This document shows positions 28,928-41,398 of a stretch of DNA of 64,000 bases, in pieces. The stretch is taken from the NCBI GenBank assembly GCA_003255025.1, contig QANY01011938.1:310001-374000 (forward strand). Reading direction: 5' to 3'. The notes under the pieces are model-generated. The model searched no databases. It was not told where the DNA came from and saw nothing but the letters and a program-made list of their open reading frames with translations. The stretch's first letter is position 1. Each line of letters begins with the position of its first letter. This DNA comes from Datisca glomerata (taxonomy: Eukaryota > Streptophyta > Magnoliopsida > Cucurbitales > Datiscaceae). Both the position numbers and the translations under genes were made by a program.

Positions 28928-31243
28928 TGTCACAACGTGCATGCAACGCGGAGCGGCGATTGAAAAATTATTTTTGAAAATAAATTTGGAGTCGCCACTA
29001 ATCATTTTAGGGCGTGATTGGTCACCCAATTTTAAAATAAAATATTTTGGTCTGCGAAAATTTAAAGTTGATTACGGAGTCATTTGCGTGTGGGGAAGGT
29101 ATTACCACCCCACAACGTCCATTATGAAAAATGGTTACCAAATTTAATCAAACACTATCCAAATTATTTTTTAAAATAATGTTTTAGAAATTTAATTTTG
29201 AATATATTTTTTCGGTACATTTTGCATCATAAAAATGAGCAAAAAATTACCTTCAACAGGTGATAAAAAGGCCATTAAAAAATTATTATTTTCTTTTTTA
29301 AATCAAACCGTTATTGAAGTTACTCTCGGTATTTTAAAAATAACTCTTCACCTCAGTAGTCGAGAAATTTGGTATCCAAAAATTCTAAAGTCCGTGATCG
29401 GATTTTTTTAGTGAAAACTAAATAAAGAAATTAAAAAAATTTAAATCAAATTGTTATGATTTTAATTTACGAGCGTCAATTCTAAAGACAAAAGAATAAA
29501 ATAATAATCACACAAACCATGACGTATGAAAATAATATATAAATAAATAGGAAGAGATAACAACTATAAAGAAAAAGAAAGAATAAGAGAAAGGAATGTC
29601 AGAGACGATAAATATGTATGAGAAATTAAAAAAATATGTAAAGTGAAAATAATGAACAAGACGTGAAATAATTTAAAAGATATATAAAAATAAATTAAAA
29701 CAAACCAATAATATCTACTGAAAAAAAATAGAAAAATAAACAAAAACAAAAAAATGCAAACGACAAAATAACCAAAGAAACAAACAAAAAAGTTAAAATC
29801 CAGAAAATAACAAAAAAAACAAGTTTTTTTCACAGGGTGACATCACCCTGTGTCTTTTTTTTTTAATTTTCATTTTTTAAAACATATATATGTATGTATA
29901 TATTATTTAGTAAATACATTAATAATAAATTTTTTATATGTAAAATAAATTAATCTATGAAAAAAATACTTAATTTCAAACAAAATTGGCATGGGCATGC
30001 TATTTTTTTACTATATGGTCTATTAATTATCATTTTTCATTTCTTCACCCAATGTTAATCAAATAGCAAAAAAATGACTATGGATGGTAACTAATTTAAA
30101 CAAGTGTCACTAAAAATAAATAAATAATTTTGTTTGGGATATAAATATATCATTTTTATTTTGGACTACTTAGTTCAGTAATTATCATTTTTGCTTCCTT
30201 CCTTCATTGCTATGAATGATCATGGATGGTAATTAGTTTAAACAAGTGTCACTAAATAAAATCAATAAAACTTTCAAAATAAAATAATTTTTGTTTGGAA
30301 TATAAATATACCATTTTTTTTATTTTGGACCACTTAGTTCACTAATTACCATTTTTCCTTTCTTCCTGCATTGCTAGGAATGATCATGGATGGTAACTAG
30401 TTCAAACAAGTGTCACAAAAATGATGGTCAGAAATTAAAAAGAAGAGAAGAGAAGATTTGTAAGAACATAAAAAAAAATCAAAACTTAAATATTTGCATA
30501 ATCTTGTATAGATGTTTTACTCTCTATTTTATGCATTTTTATGTTTGAGAAATTATCATAGAGGTTCTTTCATTAAATGTACACTTTCAACCCACTAAAT
30601 GGTTGATTCACATTGAGTTAATTTTACACTCCTCAAAATTTTATCCTCATTCTCATTGATTGAGTTGATGACAAAAAAATCTCATTATCAAACTTGTAAA
30701 GAAATAAACAATATATGAAAATAAAACTTAAAATTAAGAGTATGAGAAATGATAAAGAATGAGCAAACCAACATATATATGTAAAATGAAACAAATAAAT
30801 ATCAAATATATGAGTATGAAGAAAAAAGATGATTAATTAGAATGAACAAGATATATTGTAAGCTAAAATGTAATAGATTTGAAGTACCTTAATAAAAAGA
30901 AAAGGAGAAGATGGAAGATGAATAGAAATGAAAACTCTCACTCTTTCTATTTTTCACTATTTTCTCAAAACCACTCTTTCTCCCTCTAAAATCCATTCTC
31001 TTCCTCACTCTCTAAATCTCCACTTTCAAGTGAAGACCTCCCCTTTATTTATAGGCAAACTTAGGGCTTCACTTTTTAATTTTAGTCTTTTTGTTTCTTT
31101 TTTTATTTTTAGTCATTCGACAAATCTTCTTATTTTTAGGCATTGAGCTGTTTTTCAAATCATACACATAGTCTTAGACTAGCATATGGACAAATTTTTT
31201 TATATTTTTAAAGTATTGGACCGGACAATATAAGGTATCTACA
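28928..31243 (-). repeat. Complete internal LTR (2316 bp)
   Basis: On the - strand it starts TGTAGATACC and ends GTTGTGACA, so it has the TG...CA ends of LTRs. It is similar along its full length to 44968-47276. A TATA box (cctataaata on the - strand, near 31050) lies about 190 bp in from its start, in the promoter position. It contains three degenerate ~160-bp internal repeats (about 30050-30430) built on atcatggatggtaact and acaagtgtcac. It has a polypurine tract on one side and a primer site on the other, so it serves as 3' LTR for one unit and 5' LTR for the next. Confidence 0.85.
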
Positions 31244-31262
31244 GTTGCCCCTTTTGTTCACA
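31244..31262 (-). other. Polypurine tract
   Basis: On the - strand gtgaacaaaaggggcaac ends exactly at the LTR start TGTAGATACC. A nearly identical tract (gaacaaagggggacaac) precedes the truncated LTR at 42582. Such tracts prime plus-strand synthesis just upstream of the 3' LTR. Confidence 0.75.
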
Positions 31263-31384
31263 CTTCTAAACTTAGAAGGTGTACAAAGGTGTAGATAAAT
31301 ATTTTGATCGAGAAAAAAACTATATAGATAAGGGAAATAGAAACCTCGACTTATCAGTTTCTATGAAATGACGGAACTTATGAA

Positions 31385-32005
31385 ATGGACCTGGATAAAC
31401 ACAGGCTTCGACCTCGACTCAATTCGGGTTCGATTTAACCCTATAAATTGAAACGGATCAGGCGCTGACACTGGGCTTCGACCGCGACAAAGTCGGGTTC
31501 GATTTAACCTAAGATAAAGAAAGGGCGCGGACTTGGATAGACGCAGGCTTCGACCTCGACTCGATTTGAGTTCGATTTAACCATATTAATTGAAACGAAC
31601 CAGGCGCTAACACCGAGCTTCGACCGCGACAAAGTCAGGTCCGATTTAACCAAAGATAAAGAAACGACGTGGACCTGAATATAGGCAGGCTTCGACCTCA
31701 ACTCGATGCGAGTTTGATTTAACCATAGATAAAGAAAGGGCGTGGACCTGGATAGATGCAGGCTTCGACCTCGAGTCGGTGCAGGTTCGATTTAACCATA
31801 TTAATTGAAACGGACCAAGCGCTGACACCAGGCTTTGACCGTGACTCGATGCGGGTTTGATTTAACCATATTAATTGAAATGGACTAGGCGCTGGCACCG
31901 GGCTTCGACCCCGACAAAGTCGTATTCGATTTAACCGAGATATTTGAAATGAAACAGGCCTGGATAGACGCAGGCTTCGACCTCAACTTAATTCAGGTTT
32001 GATTT
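31385..32005. repeat. Alternating minisatellite in the 3' tail of the retroelement
   Basis: About ten imperfect units share a core aggcttcgacc.cgac followed about 20 bp later by gttcgatttaacc. Two unit types alternate, one containing tgaaacggaccaggcgctga and one containing aaagtcgggttcgatttaac. A second, homologous array occupies 42725-43415. Short frames across it on the - strand are repeat-derived, not genes. Confidence 0.85.
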
Positions 32006-33223
32006 AACTAAAGATGTTGAAATGATATTTGATCTGATATTTACAAGTTTCATATGGTGCAAGATCTAGACTAATGCATGCTCTAAATGTTGGAAAGTAG
32101 TGTATGGATTTCGAAAGAATATTTTTAAATGATTCATGCACTTAGATTGCATCAAAAAAATACCAATATGATGCATGTCTATGCGTTGTAATTATTGAAT
32201 ATAAATGCAAAGTAGTGATTTTGAGTGCATGCATGCTATGCTTGATTGAAAACATTTGTAAGAAAATTATTTGATGATTTTTTTGAAAGTTGACTAATGT
32301 CGCCATATCCTTCACCCTTCAAATCAATTACTTGTCCTAAGGTCATGGACTCGCAATGAAGTACCGAGCATACTTTCAAGAAAATGATGCATCCTTATTC
32401 ATTGGTTTGTGCCCCAGTATTCGGCTTCACGTCGATGATGAAGAAAAGTGAATAATTTCTTCACATTTTGCTTCTTTTTTGTACTTTAATTGTAATCCTC
32501 CAATTGTTCTTTAGTCTTCGTTATGTGCATACAGACTTTCTCATGGCGACTTTTCAAATTCACCTCGTACTCAAACTGCCTTTCTTAGTTCCTATTCCTT
32601 TTTTTCTTTTTTTTAATTAGTTTTCACCTAATCAAGTTTATGCTTCTGAGTTATTTCAAGAGTAATTAATGATATCTTAGAATTGAGAGGAATAAGAAAT
32701 AATGGAAATAAGGAGAAGATGAAGTATATGTATTTGTCAACTAAGAAAGAAAAAAAAGGCTCTTCATCGATGATGAATAATATTTACAAATGATGATTGG
32801 GAAAAAGAAAAAAAATATGGAAGAAGAATTTCTCCAGTATTCAAGACAGCTTTTTAAAAAAAATATTTTTTTGCCTAACTTTGTTTTTCCCATACTTACA
32901 GCGGTCAAACGAAATACTTATTGACTGTATCAGAATTAATTGTATGCGATAAATCATCTTCATCCATATTTGTTAGCATGAGAGCTCCTCCAGAGAAAGT
33001 CATACTGACAATGAAATGTCCTTCAATTTGGGATCCACTTCCCCCAGTGATTTTTTTGATATGGGAGTGTGTTTTTCAACACCAAGTCTCCTTCTCAGAA
33101 ACATTGGGGATGCAATTTTTTGTCATATGCGTGCATCATTTTTCTTTGATATAATTGCCCTCTACATAATGCAGTCAACCTTTTTTCCTCGATGAAATTC
33201 AATTGCTCATATCGTGTTTGTAC
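32006..33223 (-). other. Retroelement 3' tail between minisatellite and integrase
   Basis: Non-coding or strongly decayed. Part of it (about 32090-32400) is homologous to 40001-40320 and 43470-43610, which ties the three 3' tails together. The remainder up to 33223 is degenerate coding sequence downstream of the integrase core. Confidence 0.55.
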
Positions 33224-33990
33224 TTACTCTGCTTCTTCTAATTTCGCCTCCATTAAGACTCTGAGGGAGGGAATTTCCACCTCAATTGGAAGGACCGCTT
33301 CCATGCCATATACCAAAGAGAATGATGTTGCCCCAATTGATGTTCGGACTAATGTACGGTACCCATGTAGTGCAAACGAAAGCATCTCATGCCAATCCTC
33401 ATAAACCTCCATCATCTTCTCTATGATTCTTTTTATGTTCTTATTGGCTGCTTCCACTGCTCCGTTCATTTTTGGACGATAAGGAGATGAATTATGATGC
33501 TTAATTTTGAATTGCTCACATAATTCTTTCATCATCTTGTTATTTAAATTTGTCCCATTATCTGTGATGATCCTTCCAAGTAGACCATATCGACAAATTA
33601 TTTCTTTTTTAATGAACTTAATAACCGCACTTCTGGTTACACTCGAATAAGAACTTTCCTCCACCCATTTGGTAAAATAATCTATAGAGACTAAAATGAA
33701 ACGATGCATGTTAGAGACTTTTGGTGTGATGGGACTAATGACGTATATGCCCCACATAGAGAACGGTCAAGGCGCGGCCATGACATGTAAAGGGGATGCG
33801 GGTACGTTAATTTTATTCGCATAAATTTGACATTTATGGTATTTCTTGGCGTACTTGATGCAGTCAGATTCTAGAGTTAATCAATAATATCCTGCTCTCA
33901 AGATTTGTTTAGCCATCATATGTCCATTAGCATGAGCACCACAAATTCCTTCGTGAACTTCCTCTATGAATTGACTCACTTCCCTTGCAT
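33224..33990 (-). pseudogene. Ty3/gypsy integrase (decayed)
   Basis: On the - strand 33757-33224 has the catalytic triad context: the first Asp in SIDYFTKW, the second in ITDNGTN, and the Glu in NGAVEAANK, spaced as in the DDE integrase core, followed by YGMEAVLPIE. Upstream (about 33990-33760) the HHCC zinc-binding region is recognisable (H..GICGAHANGHMMA, then C..C) but interrupted by stop codons. The integrase inserts element DNA into the host chromosome; this copy cannot make the full protein. Confidence 0.85.
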
Positions 33991-33999
33991 CAATACATC

Positions 34000-34644
34000 T
34001 TAAAAGCACCATGTCATGGTTTTTTTTATAGAGTATTCACCATTCAAGAAGAAACCCATGGACAATCTTCTAATAGTATGTTTATCATTCTCAGAAGCTT
34101 TGGATGGATATTCCCCATTCTTTATATACAGCTTGATGCCATAATACCATGGTTTTGTGTCTAGCTCTTCTTCAATACTTATACAGTGAGCAGGAAAATC
34201 CCGCTTCTCAATTTTTATGGGTTGCACTTCTTCCTTAAAGTCTTCGGCGAACATGGATGCTAGAGTTGCCAGTGCATCTGCAATTTGATTATTCTCTTTG
34301 GGTATATGGTCAAATGAGATCATTTCAAAAGTTTGGCTTAACTTAGTTACATGTTTGTTGTAAGGTACCAGTTTAAGGTCTCTAGCTTCTCATTCTCTGT
34401 TTAGTTGTCGTATCACCAACAACGAATCTATGTACGCTCGAAGCTTCCTTATCTTCATATCATAAGCTGCTTGAATTTCCATGGAACATGCCTCATATTC
34501 TACCACATTGTTTGTGCAATCAAAGCATAATTTTGCCGTGAATGGGAAAAACTTTCCCTCGGGAGATATGGGGATTGCCCCAATTCCATGTCCTACATCA
34601 TTAGATGCGCCATCAAATAACATTATCCACAATTCTAGATCCAT
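34000..34644 (-). pseudogene. Second RNase H-like domain (decayed)
   Basis: 34644-34390 begins with LFDGASNDVGHGIGA and contains CTNNVVEYEAC, the DGAS and E motifs of an RNase H fold. 34323-34000 continues with KENNQIADALATLAS, the usual C-terminal part. A stop and frame change separate the halves near 34390-34323. It lies after the connection region of the reverse transcriptase, so it is an additional RNase H copy of the kind known in Tat-lineage gypsy elements. Confidence 0.75.
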
Positions 34645-35941
34645 AGATTCTCCTTCATTTTTAATATGACCGGTATGTTCTAATCAGGAAAATCAAACTT
34701 CATAGGCTCATAATCTTGCACTGGTTGATCTGCAAGTACACTTTCTTTTATTAACTTTCTCGTGACATAGACAATATCATATTCCGTGAGCAACATTTGT
34801 CATTTAGGAATTCGCCCAGAAAGTGATGGCTTTTCAAAGATATACTTGATCGGATCCATCTTTGAAATTAACCAAGTGGTGTGGTATAACATGTACTGTC
34901 TAAGCCGATGAGCAACCCAGGCTAATGCACAACACGTTATCTCCAACATCGAATAATTAGCATCATAGTTTGTAAACCTTTTACTTAAATAGTATATTGC
35001 TTGTTATTCCTTCCAGAGACGTTATGTTGACCAAGTACGCAACCTATGAATTTTCCTGTCACTGTAAGATACAAAATTACTGGACGCCTTGGAGTTGGAG
35101 GAACAAGTATATGCAGATTTTGCAAGTATTGCTTGATCTTCTCAAAAGCAATTTGACAATCATCGTTCCATCCTTCTGTATCACTTTTGTGGAGAAGTTT
35201 AAAGATAGGTTCACAAGTTGCAGTTAGTTGTGAGATGAACCAGGCTATGTAATTTAATCTCCCTAAGAAACCTCTAACTTTCTTTTGAGTTTGAGGTGGC
35301 GGCATATCAATGATGGCTCGAACCTTGTCAGGGTCAACTTTTATTTCTTCCTTGCTCACAACAAAACCAAGTAGTTTCCCTGAAGATGCTGCGAATGTAC
35401 ACTTTGTTGGGTTAAGTTTTAACTGAAACTTTCTCAACCGTTCAAATGATTTTTACAGAGTGACTATGATCTTCTCCTTGACGAGATTTGGCATATCATC
35501 AACGTACACTTCGATTTCTTTATGCATCATATCATGAAACAATGTTACCATTGCCAGCTGGTAAGTCACCCCTGCATTCTTTAGACCAAATAGCATAACC
35601 TGATAACAAAATGTACCCCACAAAATTATAAAAGTCATCTTTTTATGGTCTTCAGGAGCCATTTTGATTTGGTTATACCCCGAAAAACCATCCATGAAAG
35701 AGAAGGTTGAATGTCTTGCAGTGTTATTTACTAAGACATTGATATGGGGTAATGGAAAATTATCTTTGGGGCTTGCCTGATTTAAGTCTCTATAACCGAC
35801 GCACACCCTTACTTTCTCATTTTTCTTCAACACTGGGACTATGTTAGCAACCCATTCACGGTACTTTGCTACTTCTAGAAAACCCGCATCTACTTGCTTT
35901 TTAACTTTTTCTTTGATATGTACCAGCATGTCTGGTTTCAT
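34645..35941 (-). pseudogene. Ty3/gypsy reverse transcriptase and first RNase H (decayed)
   Basis: 35941-35453 carries VCVGYRDLNQASPKDNFPLP, the SFMDGFSGYNQI block and the catalytic YVDDM. An in-frame TAA at 35455-35453 interrupts it shortly after YVDDM, and the same frame resumes at 35452 with FQLKLNPTKCTF and GFLGRLNYIAWF, ending at 34985. The RNase H/connection stretch 34984-34645 is recognisable (ALAWVAHRLRQYMLYHTTWL, then MDPIKYIFEKP) but contains further stops. The order before integrase shows Ty3/gypsy rather than Ty1/copia. Confidence 0.88.
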
Positions 35942-37129
35942 TTTTCGTAACTTTTGTCACAGTGGTTTACTTTCAGGCATAAGTGGTAAATGATGAACCA
36001 TGATATCTGTGTCTAGACCCGGTATATCTTGGTAAGACTATGCAAAGACGTCAATATACTCTTTGAGTAAGTCAATTAATTCTCGGCGGCTTTGGCTTAT
36101 CATAGAAGTGCCGATTTGGATTTCTTTCGTCTCTCCCTCCACTCCCAAATTTATCACCTCCGTTAACTCTTAATATGGATGAGTTATTTTTCCATCCTCT
36201 TCTACCATTCTTAACATTTCCGGAGATGGTTCAAAATTATCCTCGTCACCTTCATCTGACTCTACGCTAAGAATGTCATTGTCAAAGTTATTATTTATGC
36301 TCTTGTTTTCAAAATCACCGTTCCCGAACCTAAATCAGATTATTAGATGAAAGGAAGGCGGGAAAAGAAAATACACAATGCATGAGTATGAACAACATTT
36401 CAGAAATGGAAAAAAGAGACATAAAAGGAAGAACAAAAAGAGCTGGAATTGTATTCATTATTAGCCAAAAGAAGACGAAACAAGTTTTTAGATTTTCATT
36501 CAAAGAGATGACATGAAATAGACGAGAACATAGGCCCATAACAATGAAATTACTAAGGCATTGGGTAGAATCATTTGAATTTCAGCATGAACACATTACT
36601 CTTGAAAATTCCCGAGAAGCACTGGTAGCTCGGTGACGTCCCAATTGTTAAGCTCATGATCTGAATCGTATCGAGAAACCAAGTCCTCTGTACTCTCACT
36701 TGATGATTTTTTCAAGATTGCGGATATTGAAAGCTGGGCGATATCATCTTCAAGGTCGTACTACTCTACTATAACTGGTTCTTTGAATAAAATTCCCCAA
36801 CTTCTAAAGGATTCAGAAATATGGGGTATGATCGCCATTTTCATATCGAATTCCCTATTTTCGAGCCTAACAATCCTCTTTTCTTTCTTTTGAGCTTCCA
36901 CTCTCCTTCTATCATCCTTGGTCGGTCTATATCCAAGCCAAAACCTTTATTCATTCTTGTCCCACTCGATTAACTTATTTATGCCTTGATGCTTACCCCC
37001 GAGTCCTTTGCCTGGCTTGTATCCCCCGTTCATCATCAACTTTGCCACCATCTGAGATGCTTTTGATAGGCTTGATGTTGGAGCGAGTTTCCCACTAGTA
37101 ACAAATGTAGTGTTCTCAATCTCAAACGA
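35942..37129 (-). other. Retroelement linker between protease and reverse transcriptase
   Basis: Degenerate coding sequence of the same polyprotein, with stops in all - strand frames. I can see no separate domain in it. An unrelated-looking + or - frame at 36330-36539 has no support. Confidence 0.5.
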
Positions 37130-38145
37130 TCAAAATGAGCACTCCAATGCTTCTTCTGCGGCCTCAACATACGGTATGGTAGCCGGCTTGGATACCAATA
37201 AATCTTCTTCCCCATATATACAAATTAGTTTATGGTCCATTATAAATTTCATCTTATTATGTAATGAAGACAGTACTACCCCGGCAGAGTGAATCCATGG
37301 TCGACCTAAAAGAAAACTGTATGCTGGATTTATGTCCATCACTTGGAAAATAATATTGAATAGGCACGGCCCAATTCGAATTTGTATCTCTATGTCTCCG
37401 ACTACTTCTCTTCGGATACTGTCGAATGCCTTACTATCATCATGCTTGGTCGCATATATGTTGCGTCCACAGGGAGCTTTGCTAGTGTGGATATTGGCAT
37501 TATATTTAGAAACGAGCAATTATCAATCAATACTTTTGCAATAACATAATCCCCACATTTCACGGATATATGTAGAACTCTGGTGCGTGCAGTACCATCT
37601 GCAGGGATTTCATCATCTATGAAAGTGATAAAATTTGGTGCGGTAATATTTTCCCCAATTCCACTCAACTTCTCCACCGTAATGTCATGACAGACATATG
37701 CTTGATTCAAAACCTTCAATAATGCTTGGCGCAGTGGTTCAGAATTCAGAAAGAGTGACAGTAAAGATATGCGAGCAGGTAAGCGATTAAATTGTTCTAT
37801 CACCTTATACTCGCTTTGCTTGATGAGCTTCAAAAATTCACATACTTCTTCTTCAGACACTGCTCTTTCTTTGTCCGTACCTCTTATTATATTCGGGTCT
37901 ATCACTTGGCCGCCATGCATTTCTCCTTGGAATTCATGACCATTGCCGCCTTCTTTGGCTTTCCCTTTCCTTTGCCTTTCAAACTCATCGCTTTTATCCA
38001 TTTTCAAAACTTCTGGCGAGTAGCATCTGCCACTCCTCGTCATCCCATCTACTCCCGAAATATTAGTTATAGGGAGATCGAGGTCAGACGGATTTAACGC
38101 TTGAGTTTTGTCGTTACCGCTTGTAATGACCTCATATCCGTACAT
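37130..38145 (-). pseudogene. Retroelement aspartic protease region (decayed)
   Basis: 38145-37402 ends with KVLIDNCSFLNIMP followed by STLAKLP. This is the protease active-site neighbourhood, in which the usual Asp-Asn-Gly-Ser reads Asp-Asn-Cys-Ser. The next part continues in another frame (37519-37130) with IGPCLFNIIFQVMDINPAYS and LLGRPWIHSAG, so a frame change lies between 37402 and 37519. The region sits between gag and reverse transcriptase as expected. Confidence 0.75.
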
Positions 38146-38851
38146 TCATGGTACTGCCTTTAATCTTTGTAAGCAAACGCCATGGTATTTGGATGGTGAT
38201 AGGCATCGGAGCATAAGACGTAGTGGTGTGAGTTGAGTTTTCCTTGAATGTATTGTGAGGTTTTGGGATACAGAACGACACTTCAACACCAACTTTAGAT
38301 GATTTTTTAGTTATCATGAGGACTAAATAGTCATCTTTCTGGTATTCCCTTTCTCCTTTATGACTTATAGTAAGTATCTTTGTATCCAACAACTTTTTCA
38401 CTTCCATTTTAAAATTAGCACATTCCTCAATTGTATGCTCTGTCACATTCTTATGAAACAAACAATCAAAATCATGTATATGCTTCCTAGAAACGCCTTC
38501 ATCCTCTGAGCGTGTTGGGTAGATGTACCATGCTCTAGAAAGAAGATGGAAAAGTATTTCCATTAACGTGCTCACATCTTCCACATCCCTCTTTCCATAT
38601 GAAAAATATTCCTCAATTGCATTTACGGTAGGATTCTCATGATTTGGTAGAGGGTTGAAATTGATATATGGATTCACATTAGCCTTTTTGAAATTCAACC
38701 ATTCAACATTGATCAATGCATGTACTCTACCTTTTAATGCAGGAAATTCTCAGTCGAATGTCCCACTGCCCCAGCATGATAATAACAGCGAGCAGTCAGA
38801 TCATACCACCTCGGGTATGGTGGTTGTAGAGGTTCATAAAGAATTGACACC
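38132..38851 (-). pseudogene. Retroelement gag C-terminal part with degenerate zinc knuckle
   Basis: 38716-38132 contains HDFDCLFHKNVTEHTIEECA and a following KKLLDTKIL, a gag C-terminal block of this family. Upstream of it (about 38830-38720, another frame) a zinc-knuckle-like CYYHAGAVGHSTEN is readable, but the final cysteine position is Phe. The region is cut at 38851 by the nested LTR; its N-terminal continuation lies beyond about 40320. Confidence 0.7.
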
Positions 38852-40320
38852 TGTCGCAACGTGCGTGCGGCGCGGAATGACGATTAACAAAATTCATTTT
38901 TTTAAGGAAAAAATGAATTTTGAACAAATGTACTAAACAAATATATTATCAACTATAAAAGATATCAACTACATTCATATGAAGAAGAGAGATGAATAAA
39001 ATATATTATGAACAAATGTACTAAACAAATAAGCTACCTTGAGAAGAAGAAATGGAAAGAAGATGAAGATAATAGAAGTATAGAACTTCTTCCTCTCTGT
39101 AAAATCACCTCTCTTTCCAACCCTTCTCTTTCTCACTCTAAAAAATGACTTCCTCCTTTTTTTTACTCCCCAAAAGACCTCATCTTAAGTGAAGACTTCA
39201 TTCCTATTTATAGGCAAAATTAGGGTTTGCCTTTTTTACTTTTAGTCTTTTTTTTAATTTTTATTTTTTAGTCCTCTTTTTTTAATTTTTACTTTTTAGT
39301 CTTCTTTTTTCAATTTTTACTTTTTAAGTCTTCTTTTTTCAATTTTTACTTTTTAGTCTTTGGACCACTTTTCTTATTTTAGTATTGGATTAGCTTTCAA
39401 ATTATACACATAGTCTTGGATTATTAAAAGAGCCAAAATATAAAACATGTATATTTCATGTATTAGGCCGGATAAAATACGNNNNNNNNNNNNNNNNNNN
39501 NNNNNNNNNNNNNNNNNNNNNNNNNNNNNNNNNNNNNNNNNNNNNNNNNNNNNNNNNNNNNNNNNNNNNNNNNNNNNNNNNNNNNNNNNNNNNNNNNNNN
39601 NNNNNNNNNNNNNNNNNNNNNNNNNNNNNNNNNNNNNNNNNNNNNNNNNNNNNNNNNNNNNNNNNNNNNNNNNNNNNNNNNNNNNNNNNNNNNNNNNNNN
39701 NNNNNNNNNNNNNNNNNNNNNNNNNNNNNNNNNNNNNNNNNNNNNNNNNNNNNNNNNNNNNNNNNNNNNNNNNNNNNNNNNNNNNNNNNNNNNNNNNNNN
39801 NNNNNNNNNNNNNNNNNNNNNNNNNNNNNNNNNNNNNNNNNNNNNNNNNNNNNNNNNNNNNNNNNNNNNNNNNNNNNNNNNNNNNNNNNNNNNNNNNNNN
39901 NNNNNNNNNNNNNNNNNNNNNNNNNNNNNNNNNNNNNNNNNNNNNNNNNNNNNNNNNNNNNNNNNNNNNNNNNNNNNNNNNNNNNNNNNNNNNNNNNNNN
40001 TGTGTGAATTTCGAAAGAATATCATTAAGTGATTCATGCACCTGAATTTTTCAAACAACTAATGTGGTGTATGTCTATGAATTGTAATTCTTGAACATAA
40101 ATGTGAAGTAGTGATTTTGAATGCGTGCATGCTATGCATGATTGTGAACCTTTATAAAAAAATTATATGATGATTTTTAAACATATCCAACACCCTTTAG
40201 AACAAACACTTGACCTAGGATCATGGACTCACAATGAAGTATCGAGCATATTTTTAGGAAAATGATACATCCTTATTTATTAGTTTATGCTCCAGTATTT
40301 GGCTCCATATCAGTGGTAAA
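38852..40320 (-). mobile_element. Nested, internally deleted LTR element (contains the assembly gap)
   Basis: An LTR end (tgtcgcaacgtgcgtgcggcg) begins at 38852 and runs with large internal deletions to 39481, including a TATA-type sequence (cctataaata on the - strand, about 39205-39220) and the end region cggataaaatacg. After the gap, 40001-40320 matches the 3' tail seen at about 32090-32400. It interrupts gag coding that resumes on both sides, so it inserted into the older element. Confidence 0.7.
39482..40000. other. Assembly gap (519 N)
   Basis: All bases are N. Given the flanks, it most likely spans the end of the nested LTR and its minisatellite-rich 3' tail. The open frames of X that cross it mean nothing. 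Confidence 0.99.
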
Positions 40321-41398
40321 TAATCTCTCTGCTTCTCTTCTGTAGGCGTTTTCTCCATCCTTTGTAGATCTAGACGATCATGAGCCATGTCTATGTTGTA
40401 CTTGTATTATCTTAAGAAAGCATCAGCTAAATCATTCCAACTCTGAATATGTCAGTTATCCAATTGGATATACCAACGAGATGCAACCCCTATCAAGTTA
40501 TCTTGAAACAAATGAATCAACAGGTTATCATTATTTGCACAAACAACTATCTTTCTGCAGTACATAATAAGGTGACTTCTCGGGCATGTACTACCATCAT
40601 ATTTCTCAAATTCAGATAGTTTGAATTTGTGTGGGATGGTAACATATGGGACCAAACATAATTGGGTGGCATCAATAGTACCATATACATCCGACCCTTC
40701 AATGGCGCGCAATCTTTCCTTTAAAAAAAGTCCAGCTTATCTTTCAACAGCGGGTCTTCGCTTGGTTTAGTAACAGACTTCTGTCCCTTTGGGTCATCAA
40801 CATCGAGTGTGATGATTGGCTCATTAGCGAGTTCACCTTGTGGGGTGAAAGCTTGGTTGTGGCCAGGTGCCATTGTAGATAGGTTGTACCCACTTTTCCC
40901 TATCTGCATAATTTCCTGGACACTTGGAAATGGATAGTGCTGGATATTTACTGGTGGTGAAGCATGCTGAATGTGGTCGGTCTGATGACGTTGATAGGTT
41001 GGAGTGAACGCAGGAGGGTAAGGTGGAGTATCGTTTGGAAGTTTATTTTGTGATGATCGAGATCCCTTGTGGATTTTCAAGACAGGCTTTTCCCTTACTC
41101 GCAGGGAGGAGTTCAAGGAATCTTGTCATTTGCTCTTTCAGCTCCCTCATTTTTTCTTTCATTTTCTCTCGCGATTTCTCACTTTCTTGCTTGTTCAAGG
41201 ACTCGCGCTCGATAAGGATGTCGAAGTTGATGGGCTATCTTTGAAATTTTTTCTTAATAAATAAAAATAAAACAATGAGATTGTAGATTTTGCTAATGAA
41301 GAAGAATAAATAATAATAACAATAATAATATTGAAAGTAAATTTATGCTTGGGAAATGATATTGCGCAAAGCGAAAGTCTAAAAGTACTCAATTTCAT
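40321..41398 (-). pseudogene. Retroelement gag central part
   Basis: 40712-40452 contains YDGSTCPRSHLIMYCRK and FQDNLIGVASRWYIQLD, the retrotransposon gag (capsid) signature. The stretch below 40452 continues it with stops. 41116-40721 is a proline- and glutamine-rich linker ending in LLKDKLDFF that normally leads into the capsid domain. A stop and frame change separate the two parts near 40720. Confidence 0.75.

Noticed and set aside
30928..31146. + strand frame inside the LTR (also 42270-42521 and 46918-47106)
   Set aside because: It lies over the LTR promoter on the opposite strand, is low in complexity and recurs in every LTR copy.
31504..31828. Repetitive - strand frames (also 42846-43390)
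   Set aside because: They are translations of the retroelement minisatellite; units are imperfect and no family is matched.
39447..40058. Open frames of about 190-200 codons on both strands
   Set aside because: They consist almost entirely of N bases from the assembly gap.
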